DNA of 64,000 nt from Tsukamurella ocularis. Its GTDB lineage: Bacteria; Actinomycetota; Actinomycetes; Mycobacteriales; Mycobacteriaceae. Position 1 is the stretch's first letter. Each line of letters begins with the position of its first letter. Of this stretch, positions 52,829-61,200 are shown one piece after another. The notes beneath the pieces are model-generated. The model saw only the letters and a list, made by a program, of their open reading frames with translations, ran no database searches and was not told the origin of the DNA. The DNA lies in contig NZ_JANUCJ010000003.1 in NCBI RefSeq assembly GCF_024807615.1, positions 978,070 to 1,042,069 on the forward strand. The letters run 5' to 3'. A program made the translations under genes and the position numbers.

Positions 52829-53770
52829 ATGACCTCCTCGAGTCCTCGCTCCCCGATGTGCCGACCCCTCAGCCGACGATCGCTGCTCCTCGGCGCCGGC
52901 GGCTTGGGCGCCGCGGCCGCGCTGTCCGCGTGCGGCACCGACAGCGCGTCCGCGAACAAGAGCGACGACGGCCCGAAGCGCGTCGTGGCGCTCTCCACCG
53001 GGCACCTGGATCACTGCCTCGCGCTGGGGACGGTGCCGGTCGGCCTCGCGGTGGTCGCCCCGGAGGCGAGCAACAGCAGCGGGATCCCCCAGTTCATCCG
53101 CGACGCCTTCGGCGACAAGTACGACCTCGACGCGATCCGGATCGTCGGCGAGCGGATGACCCCGGACCCGGAGAAGATCGCCGCACTCAAGCCCGACCTG
53201 ATCCTGTCGAACAAGCGGGCCGACAAGTCCCTCAACGAGCAGCTGGCGAAGATGGCCCCCACCGTGCTCACCGCCGGCGGCTCGGAGGCGTTCAAGACCG
53301 ATCTGACGACCGTCGCCGAGGCGCTGAAGCGACAGCAAGCCGGCGAGAAGCTGCTCGCCGACTACGAGGGCCGCGCCCGCGCGTGGGCGCAGTCGCGCGG
53401 CGACGCCGCGACCGTCTCGCTGGTCCGGGCGCGGGGCGATCAGTACCTCTACTTCGGGACACTAGCCCTGGCGAGCATCGTCGGCACGGACGCCGGCCTG
53501 ACCCGCCCTGCAGCCCAACGCTTCTCCGACGTCGCGAGCCGCGCGCTGTCGCCGGAGGAGGTGGGGATGCTCGACGCCGACTGGCTGTTCTACTCGTTCC
53601 CGAAGGCCTCGCGCGACATGACGGAGGCGGCGCTGTGGAAGAAGCTGCCGGTCGTCGAGCGCGGGCGCGCCTTCGAGGTCGATGTCGACCCCTGGTTCCT
53701 CAACGCCTCCACCGTCGCCGCGGAGCGCGTCCTCGCCGACATGCAGAAGTTCATGGCCGGCAGGCCCTAG
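52829..53770 (+). CDS. iron-siderophore ABC transporter substrate-binding lipoprotein
   Basis: A 313-residue type III periplasmic-binding protein (FecB/FhuD-like). An N-terminal twin-arginine-type signal (SRRSLLLGAGG) ends in lipobox LSAC (Cys near 37). The fold is marked by KRVVALSTGHLDHCLALGTVP, AALKPDLILSN and LDADWLFYSF. It should capture ferri-siderophores for an ABC permease that is not in this window. An iron box is directly upstream. ATG 52829; an internal ATG 30 bp later is possible. Confidence 0.9.
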   Translation: MTSSSPRSPMCRPLSRRSLLLGAGGLGAAAALSACGTDSASANKSDDGPKRVVALSTGHLDHCLALGTVPVGLAVVAPEASNSSGIPQFIRDAFGDKYDLDAIRIVGERMTPDPEKIAALKPDLILSNKRADKSLNEQLAKMAPTVLTAGGSEAFKTDLTTVAEALKRQQAGEKLLADYEGRARAWAQSRGDAATVSLVRARGDQYLYFGTLALASIVGTDAGLTRPAAQRFSDVASRALSPEEVGMLDADWLFYSFPKASRDMTEAALWKKLPVVERGRAFEVDVDPWFLNASTVAAERVLADMQKFMAGRP

Positions 53771-55314
53771 CCGCCCACCACCGGCAGCGCGAGCACCTTC
53801 TCGCTCGACATGAACGCGCGCAGCGCCGCGGTGGCCTTCACGTCGTCCTCGTTGTAGTCGAGGATCCGCTGCCGCTGGACGGCCCGGGCCTCGTCGGCGA
53901 AACCGGCGTCGATCCCGACGCCCACGCGGTACCAGAGCATCGACGCCTCGCCGCCGGCCTCCGCGTCGCGCCAGTGGAATCCGGCGACGGGCGCCACCTT
54001 CTTCAGGCCGCGACCCTCGAGGGAGAGGAAGGCGTCGCCGACGACGTCGAACATGTCGACCCACTCGGGCGAGGCGATGAACTCCTCGACGGCCCGCCGC
54101 ACGGGCACGCCCGGCTCGCCCGCGAACCGGTCCGCGGAGGCCAGCAGCCACTTGTTCTCGGCGTTCTGCGAGTAGCAGTACGCGGCGAAGGTCTTGCCCG
54201 CGGCGTGCGCCTCCGCGCGACGGTCCATGAGGAAGGCCCAGAACTCGGCGAACGAGCGGGCCTCGTCGCGCGTGGGCACGGGGTCCCAGGTGACGAACGG
54301 CCGGTAGCCGAGGTCGACGCCGTCGCGCCGCAGCCACGTGCCCCACAGGTAGGCGCCGTACTCCTGGTAGCTCTCCATATCGACGTCGACCTCGACGTCG
54401 GCCCGGCGCACCTTCACCTCGGGCTGCCGCCGCACGAGCACCTGCCCGTCCCGCCACGCGCGGGCCATGGCCCGCAGGTCGGCGATGGGCACGGGCACGT
54501 CCTCGGGCTGGGGCCCCGCGTACTCGGCCAGCTGGTCGACGGTGCCGATGCCCGCCTCGCGCAGCCCGGGCGCCGACCGCCCGTCGGCCACCAGGCTCAC
54601 GTCCCGCGCGAGCGTCAGGGTCTGCGCGCACTGCGGCCACCAGGGGCACCGTCGGCACTCGGCCACCCGCACGGGCTCGGTCTCCACGGTGCCGGCCAGC
54701 ACGGCCCGACGGTCCGCGAACCGCTCGTCGTAGGCGGAGAGGAGCGGCCCGACCTCCTGGACGACGATGCGCGCACCGTCGACCCCGATGCTCCCGCCGA
54801 GCAGCGTCCCGGACGCGAAGCCCGCGTCCTGCAGCATCCGGGTGAGGTGCGCGAGGCGCATCTGATCGCCGCGGTGCTGGCGGGAGCGGACCGTCCCGTC
54901 CTCGCGGGGCTCCCAGCGGTCCAGCGGCGACGTCACCGCGCCGGCACCGGGGTCGCAGGTCTTGTGGTTGACGACGATGACGGGGATGTAGCCGTCGGCG
55001 AGGCGGACGAGGAGCTCGCTGTGGCCGCGGCGGTCGTGCGCGGTGGGCAGCACGGCGTTCCAGATCCGATCGGCGCCGGCCTCCATCGCGGCGAGGGTGC
55101 GGCGCACCGCCCCCTCCCCCGGCTCGATGACGGTGAGCCCGGGCAGCCGGTCGCGGACGGACGCGCGGAAGACAGCGGCCGCCTCGACTCGCAACGCCAT
55201 GCCCGGGTCGGGCTCGCCCTGCGGGGCGCGGGCCTCGAGCGCCAGACGGTGCCGACAACCGGTGAGCGAGCGCGCGCTCACCGGAGTCGTCTTGGTGCCC
55301 TGGTCGATGTCCAC
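53767..55314 (-). CDS. TM0106-family RecB-like nuclease/helicase-associated protein
   Basis: A 515-residue putative nuclease. The N-terminal half is RecB/Cas4-like: a GCRHRLALEA start, VNHKTCDPG (about 115) and a cysteine cluster RRCPWWPQCAQT (about 215-226) expected to bind an iron-sulphur cluster. The C-terminal half is RNase H-like with acidic residues in EVDVDMESYQEYG and YNEDDVKATAAL. Found next to DNA repair or mobile genes in many bacteria, role unproved. Ends with a 4-bp overlap with the convergent siderophore-binding gene. Confidence 0.87.
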   Translation of the reverse strand: MDIDQGTKTTPVSARSLTGCRHRLALEARAPQGEPDPGMALRVEAAAVFRASVRDRLPGLTVIEPGEGAVRRTLAAMEAGADRIWNAVLPTAHDRRGHSELLVRLADGYIPVIVVNHKTCDPGAGAVTSPLDRWEPREDGTVRSRQHRGDQMRLAHLTRMLQDAGFASGTLLGGSIGVDGARIVVQEVGPLLSAYDERFADRRAVLAGTVETEPVRVAECRRCPWWPQCAQTLTLARDVSLVADGRSAPGLREAGIGTVDQLAEYAGPQPEDVPVPIADLRAMARAWRDGQVLVRRQPEVKVRRADVEVDVDMESYQEYGAYLWGTWLRRDGVDLGYRPFVTWDPVPTRDEARSFAEFWAFLMDRRAEAHAAGKTFAAYCYSQNAENKWLLASADRFAGEPGVPVRRAVEEFIASPEWVDMFDVVGDAFLSLEGRGLKKVAPVAGFHWRDAEAGGEASMLWYRVGVGIDAGFADEARAVQRQRILDYNEDDVKATAALRAFMSSEKVLALPVVGG

Positions 55315-55410
55315 TGCTTAGCAGTATGGCGGGCGGCACCGACAACCCGCGGAGCCGCGCTGTGCAATGCTGTACCGGACGGCAGTACTGACCTACAAGG
55401 ACGTGCACTG

Positions 55411-56106
55411 ATGGGTTTGTTCGGCAAGAAGACGAAGTCCTCCCGCGCGGAGCGCCGCGCGCAGGCCAAGGCGCTCAAGTCCAAGGCGCGCCTCGAGGCG
55501 AAGCTCGCCGCCAAGAACGCGGACCGCGACGCCAAGCGCGTCGTGAAGAACGCGTCGAAGAGCGAGCGCAAGGCGCTGAAGGCCGACCTGCAGCGCTCGA
55601 AGATCGTGGCGAAGGCGCAGGGCAAGGCCGATACGGCCAACCTGAAGATCGCCGAGACCCAGGCCCGCGCGGCCGTCGACGGCAAGCTCCTCTCGGAGGC
55701 GCGGCTCAAGCGCTACGTCTCGACCGCGCGCCTGCTCGCGCCCGTCGTGGTGCCGATCGCCTACCGCGCGGCGCAGGTCGGCCGGAACCAGCTCGATGCG
55801 GCCAAGGCCTCGCGCCTCGGCGTGCCCGTCGACGAGGTCGCGGCGTTCGCCGGCTACGGCGGCGGCCTCTCGGCCCGCGTCGCCGCGGCCCGTCGCTCGC
55901 TGGATCAGCTGGCGGCCACGCACCCCGATGCGGAGACCAAGTCCTTCACCGCCGCCGTGGCGCAGCGCCTCGACGACCTGGGCACCGCCATCACCGCGTC
56001 CGAGTCGATGCCGCCCGCGCGCCGCCGCCCGGCACACCAGGCCATCGCCCGCGAGCTGGACGGCATCGACGCCGACCTCCTCAACCGCCTCGGCGTCAGC
56101 TCCTGA
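55411..56106 (+). CDS. DUF6474 family protein
   Basis: A 231-residue cytoplasmic protein starting MGLFGKKTKSSRAERRAQAK. The first 75 residues are highly charged and helical (Lys/Arg/Ala-rich), followed by a compact helical domain (LKRYVSTARLLAPVVVPIAYRAAQ) and a C-terminal four-helix region. Common in mycolic-acid actinobacteria, function unknown. It is the last backbone gene before the toxin region. Confidence 0.85.
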   Translation: MGLFGKKTKSSRAERRAQAKALKSKARLEAKLAAKNADRDAKRVVKNASKSERKALKADLQRSKIVAKAQGKADTANLKIAETQARAAVDGKLLSEARLKRYVSTARLLAPVVVPIAYRAAQVGRNQLDAAKASRLGVPVDEVAAFAGYGGGLSARVAAARRSLDQLAATHPDAETKSFTAAVAQRLDDLGTAITASESMPPARRRPAHQAIARELDGIDADLLNRLGVSS

Positions 56107-56288
56107 GTCCGTCCCCGCGCGGCGGATCAACGCTGCCGCGCGGAGACGTGTACGAGCCATACCACCGGTCGGCGATGCCCGGTGCCAGAGACGACCGATA
56201 GGGCTCAGCGGGCAGGCCGGCGATGATCCAAGAGACCGCCTCAACGATCCGGAACCGGTGCCCCGCAGTCAGATCTGACCTATCGGTT

Positions 56289-56948
56289 TCAGTGCGGCAC
56301 CTCGTCGAGCTCGTTCGAATTCAGCGTCTCCATCATCGCCGCGACCACATCCTCCGCTGGCCATTCGTCCGGCGCCGAGATCATTGTGCCGCCCGCCACA
56401 TCCGAAGTGGTGAGCCCAGCCGAGATCGTGCTGACCGCACCAACTTCTGAGCTGATCCACGTGCGGTATCCGACTCCGATTCTCCAGTTGCCGCGGTGCG
56501 CGAGGCTGCGAACGGCGCTATCCGTCAGAGCGAGCGTCGCCGGAGCCCACGCTCGGGCAACGGCACTACACATGGCGTCACCATCCGCTGCGCTGACCGC
56601 ACCGATCTGTGCTTCCCGGAGCTCGATGTTGAGACGCCGCCTCGGCAGTCGGCTACCGACAGCAGGGTGACCGGCAGCTATCCACAACCTCAGGGCTACA
56701 CGCGAGCCTGCGCCGGACACCACGAACGAGTAACCTTCGCCCGGCACGACATCACCAGCCTCCTCAGACCCACCGACGAGCTCACGAACTGGATGCTTGC
56801 GCACAATGTTCGCGAGGGCACTGGGCGATCCCGCCCACCGCTGACCGCCCGTCAGCTCCCACTCGGAAACACCGAACGAAGACTTCAACTGACGCAACAG
56901 ACCGTCGGTATGGTCCACAATCCATTCCGGGTACTCGCCGGCCCCCAC
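56289..56948 (-). CDS. immunity-like protein (possibly Imm52-like), not next to a toxin
   Basis: A 219-residue cytoplasmic protein beginning at GTG 56948. The C-terminal GYRTWISSEVGAVS and GGTMISAPDEWPAEDVVAAM segments recall the Imm52 family of polymorphic-toxin immunity proteins, though the similarity is weak. It has no signal peptide or membrane helix. A stop lies just upstream of the GTG. Third in the series of immunity-type genes after the nuclease toxin, so it may protect against other toxins. Confidence 0.55.
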   Translation of the reverse strand: MGAGEYPEWIVDHTDGLLRQLKSSFGVSEWELTGGQRWAGSPSALANIVRKHPVRELVGGSEEAGDVVPGEGYSFVVSGAGSRVALRLWIAAGHPAVGSRLPRRRLNIELREAQIGAVSAADGDAMCSAVARAWAPATLALTDSAVRSLAHRGNWRIGVGYRTWISSEVGAVSTISAGLTTSDVAGGTMISAPDEWPAEDVVAAMMETLNSNELDEVPH

Positions 56949-57092
56949 CCATACAGCGCTGCGTCATTCGCCAGACCCTCGTCACACGTCGCTCGGTTCG
57001 GCGAACGAATTCAGGCGACCCATTAATCGTAGATTCGGAGAGCCAGCCCTCCGGCAGTGCTACGGATCGAACCGGCCGCCTCGTTGTCGGCG

Positions 57093-57560
57093 CTACTGGA
57101 CCCCGAGCTCGCGCCGCCGCTTCATGCCCTCCGCAATCTTCTCCTGAAGCCACGGTGGCTGATTCTCGACACTACGCGGGAACACCTCTTGGTCCGTTAG
57201 GTACGCGATCGGATCAATCGGGGCGTCCCACTCGGGTTCGTCGTCGTAGTTGAACGTCGCATCGACCTGGCCGTCGCGATCCACACGAAACACCGCTGAG
57301 AACCAGGTCCCAAGCCCCTCCTGATACATCGCGGTGCGCAGGTTGCTCAAGAGCCGCACGTCGAACTCACGGGGTCGCCGGACCGAATCCAGTTCGCCGC
57401 CATCCTTTTCAAGGTAGTACTCATTCATCGACGTCGGCGCGGTTCGAGAGGTTCTGATGACTACCGCAACCGCATCAGCAGTAATCGTGCCGACCGCTGC
57501 AGCTGCTAGCGCGCCCTGCGCCTCCTGCTGCGCGACAAGACGGCGTCCTTTGCCACCCAA
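57093..57560 (-). CDS. YezG/DUF600-like immunity protein, orphan
   Basis: A frame of 155 residues. The C-terminal half matches the YezG family pattern: VFRVDRDGQVDATFNYDDEP, then a FPRS...PPWLQEKIAEGMKRR ending. YezG-type proteins neutralise nuclease toxins of Firmicutes and actinobacteria. The start is unclear; the 5' part (about 30 codons) may be from a rearrangement. In another frame just upstream is a short, stop-bounded run DYDEWFDKEFGNWVAKD that may be a toxin or immunity remnant. Confidence 0.55.
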   Translation of the reverse strand: MGGKGRRLVAQQEAQGALAAAAVGTITADAVAVVIRTSRTAPTSMNEYYLEKDGGELDSVRRPREFDVRLLSNLRTAMYQEGLGTWFSAVFRVDRDGQVDATFNYDDEPEWDAPIDPIAYLTDQEVFPRSVENQPPWLQEKIAEGMKRRRELGVQ

Positions 57561-57856
57561 TTGCCGAATTCCTTGTCAAACCACTCGTCGTAGTCTATTT
57601 GGCAAATTCACGACGAAAATTGTCATTAATACGACAGAACCTTCGAAGATCCGCAGAAGTTGTCGAGCCGAAATCGAGCAACTATTGCAGGGACCCGTCG
57701 CAGTCACCTATGATTCGCGTCGCCGATCTCGATGTCGCGCGGACACTCGCTCCGTGAGCCGCCATTAAGATGTCGTCATCTGATCAGCGGAGCGTACGAG
57801 TCAGCCTTCTGACGGATCACTATCTCCTGAAACCCAACCCCGGATCGGTATAGCAG
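57561..57856. other. low-GC intergenic stretch, no gene recognised
   Basis: About 300 bp with roughly 42-50% GC, far below the window. Several short frames are open on both strands but none looks coding, except possible debris (the DYDEWFDKEF run near 57560-57600). It most likely contains the decayed end of an earlier toxin/immunity cassette. Confidence 0.6.
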
Positions 57857-58279
57857 CTATTTGTCCCGCTCCGAGGACTTCCAAAGGTCGACCAAGTCGT
57901 GCTCCGATTCGTCGTCAGACAATTCGCGGGGAGTGTAACTGAAAGCAGATTCCAGCCTCTTGTTCGGCACGATAAAGTGGAGGCGCACTTCCGTTGGTGC
58001 GGGTTGCCCAAATTCAGTAGCGGCGGCAACCAAGCGTTCGAGTTGTGATCGGACATACTTCATCAGTGGGCGCTGGCGATCAACGGATGTATCGGCACCA
58101 CGCAGCTCTGCGCGCGACACGATCTTTCCATCTTGTCGATAAAATATATCTGTATGCCAGAGCCGTTCGGTCGAGAGGTATACATAGACGTCATCGACGT
58201 CAAATCCGGAGTATTCCAGCGCGACGGAGATAATCTCTGACTGCACATCCGCAAGAACTTCGTCGTATGTTTCGGTCAT
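57857..58279 (-). CDS. cognate immunity protein for the nuclease toxin
   Basis: A 140-residue acidic cytoplasmic protein. Its ATG at 58279 overlaps the toxin stop (ATGA), the usual toxin-immunity arrangement, so cognate immunity is inferred from position and composition. Segments such as YSGFDVDDVYVYLSTERLWH, SVDRQRPLMKYVRSQL and RLHFIVPNKRLESAF have no firm family; the style is close to DUF600-type immunity proteins. GC is about 53%, clearly lower than backbone genes. Confidence 0.8.
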   Translation of the reverse strand: MTETYDEVLADVQSEIISVALEYSGFDVDDVYVYLSTERLWHTDIFYRQDGKIVSRAELRGADTSVDRQRPLMKYVRSQLERLVAAATEFGQPAPTEVRLHFIVPNKRLESAFSYTPRELSDDESEHDLVDLWKSSERDK

Positions 58280-61200
58280 TGCGTTAGTGGCCTCGGGGTA
58301 AACAGCTCGCCGTCAATTGTGTACTCGATTTCGAATCGCGTCGGCCGTCCGGTTGCGTCATTAGTAATATCGACCTTCACGGACACATCCTTCCCTGCTT
58401 GAATCGCCCTGGACCACTCATTTTCAAGAATCTTATAAGACGATAGGTTGATCTTTGAAAATTGCGAGACTATGTTGTCGAGTTTCTCTGATCCGCCGAA
58501 CCTGTCTGCGCCGAGGTGTCCTGCGTGGTCTCCGGGGAGTTTACCAGGTGTGTTCGGGTCGTGATTGAGTCTCCCTGTGTGGGTCTTGAGTTGTAGGTTC
58601 TCGGCGTCGAACTGGACAATATGACCGTTTTCGTCGGTGCGGTACCTGTAGCCGTGTTCACCAGCTTGGTAGACGGTGTTTGGTTTCAACGATCCGTCTG
58701 GATTGATGTGGCTGCCGTCGCTCACTACTTCGCTTGCGGGGACGGCCCGAAGGTCGATGTTCCCGCTCGGGCTGTCGGCGCTGGTCGGTGGGTCAAGACG
58801 AGATGTGCCTGGCGCGGTGTCGCCGTGTCGTAGCGGTGACCCATCGCCGACGGAGATTGGCGTATCAACGTTCGGTGTCGGATCGGCATCGGGTGCCGCC
58901 GGTGTGCCGCGGGGGGCTTGTTTGTCTGGTCCTGGGGTGGGGGTGTCAGCTCGTTCGGCAGCGCCGGCGGCGTGCTCTGCGGCTGCGGTGGCTTTGTCGA
59001 TGGCTGGGGTTGTGCTGAAGGGTTTGTAGTTCGATCCGACTGCGGGGGTGTCGGGCTTCGGGGTGGTGGGTGCGTCGGGGGTGTCGATGCGGGGTGTGTC
59101 GACGGACGGGTTCTGTGTGTCCGCAATGCGGGGCGGTGTTCCTGGGGTGTTGTTGGGTGTCTCGGCTCGTGGGGCGGTTGTTGCGGGTGCCTCGACGCGA
59201 GGTGCGGGCGTTGGACTGGCGGGGGCTTCCGCTCGTGGGACGGCCGCGGAGGGTGCGGGAGCTTCGGCGCGTTGCGTGGGTTTTCCTGCGGCGGGTGCCG
59301 CCTCGGGGGCGTCGACGCCGATGTCGGCGGCGCGGGCGGCGTTGAATCCTTGGAAGCGTTCTGTGAGGTTTGGTAGGGCGCGGCTGACCGCTCCCATGGC
59401 GGCGGCGCGGGTTGCGGTGCTCGCGGTGGAGCGGGCGTTGTCGACGTGCTCGAGGGCGTGCGCTGCTGTGGAGCCGAGGTGCCCTGCGCGGGTGACCTTG
59501 GCGACCCAGCCGGGGCCCGGGATGAACCATGAGCCGACACCGACAACCGCGTGTCCGAGGGAGGTGGCAACCCCGTCCTCGGTCCACTCGTTGGCGTTGG
59601 TCCCCGTCAGGAAGGTGGTCCAGTTGTGGATGACGGTGCGGTCAGCCTTTTCCTGTCCGACCAGTCCCTTCGCTGTCTCCCAGAGCCCGGAAGCTGCCTC
59701 GCCCGGGTGGGCAACGGTCTGCGGGACGCTCTTGAGGGAATCCCACACGCTTCCCCCGACGGCGGACCCGAACTTTCCTGCCTGGTCGTTCGCTTTCTGC
59801 CCGAAGGAGCGGGTATCGGGCAGTTCCCCGTCTTCACGGAACTTGACGAACTCCCCGTTCGCGCTCCGACCGTACACCCCGTCGGGGCGGACCTGAATCT
59901 CCACCTGCCCGTCGGGGGTGTTCATCACGCCTTCAAGCTGACCACCAACGCCTTGGACTCGGGAGATGAGGTTGTTATCGCGATCTAGAACGGCGATAAC
60001 CTTCACGCCCGTGTCGAGCACGGTGGTGGTCTCGGTCCGCTCACCTGTGAACGGGTTTACCTCGTGACTGGTCTCAGTCTTACCGTCGTTAAACGCGGTG
60101 ATGTCATCGTGGGGACGGCCATCGGGACCTGTTCCAGTGACGATGGACGAGACTGTGTTGTCGGGGTTTCGCACCGACAGCCCGACGCGTCCGTCGTCGC
60201 GGACCCCGAAGTTGCCCACCGACGTGGTCCCGTTCGGATTTTGCCCGACGATCTGCCCTTTGGAGTTGTCGGGAGCCGCGTTGGACGTGACGATAGGTGC
60301 GCTGCCGTACACCGGGGACTCGCCGTACCGGGCGGTGTAAACGTCGCCGAGGACGCCCTGGCGTTCTGCATACGATGCGGTGCCGTCACTGTTGTCGGAC
60401 CAGATCTTCCATCCGCCTTGCCCATCTTTGACCGAACGGACCTTCGTCGACGAACCATCAGGGCGGGTGACCACAGAGTCAACAGTCTGACCGCCCGTGC
60501 CGGGGACGATGGTGTGCTGCGCGGACTCGCCACCCGGCAAGCCTTGGGTCCATGAATCACCGTCGTCGCGGCCCGCCGTGTCTACCGCACCGACCGACGA
60601 CTCGGCAGGAGCAACGGCAGGTGCGGAAGGAGCCGCAGGCTGCTGCACTGGGGCTTGCTGAGCAGGAGCCTGCTGCGCGGGCTCCTGACGATACTGCGGA
60701 TTCGAATACGTCGGATCAGGAGCATAACTCTGAGCGGGTGTACTCGCCCCCGCCGCAGGCTCCTCCACCCGCGACCCGTCAGGGTAATGCACCGAATGAC
60801 TACCGTCAGGATTCGCCGTGAATGTAGTCACCCCACCGTTGCCGTCGGGCACGCTCCGCATCGACGAGGTAGTCCCGTCAGCGTTCTTCACCGTCGTATC
60901 GACAGAGCCACCCTCAATCTCAGTTGACGTTGCGACCGAGCCGTCAGGATTCGTCGTCGTCTTCTGATCACCGGGAGCATCCGCCACCAACGGATACAGC
61001 GCCCCCTTGTTGGGGGCGATGTGCTGGGTGATCGTCGACGCGGAGTCATCGAGACGCTCAACGCTGTACCAGGTCGGCTGGTCCCGTCCCAACGCGTCCT
61101 TCGCCCAAGGCGTTTTGATAGTCCGGACGATCTGTCCGGTGCCGCTGTTGACCAACACGACGGAGCCGTCGGCACGTTCGATGAGTTCTTCGCCGGGGGC

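Noticed and set aside
53462..55408. Long Arg-rich open frame on the minus strand overlapping the RecB-like gene
   Set aside because: It is a high-GC shadow in another frame of the TM0106-family gene; the composition is almost only Arg, Gly, Pro and Ala with no motif.
57060..57085. T-loop-like TCGAACC string suggesting a tRNA
   Set aside because: No acceptor stem, D arm or anticodon arm can be formed around it.
58700..59900. Open frames on the plus strand opposite the toxin linker
   Set aside because: They are the complement of the Pro/Ala/Thr repeats of the toxin and have no ribosome binding site or motif.
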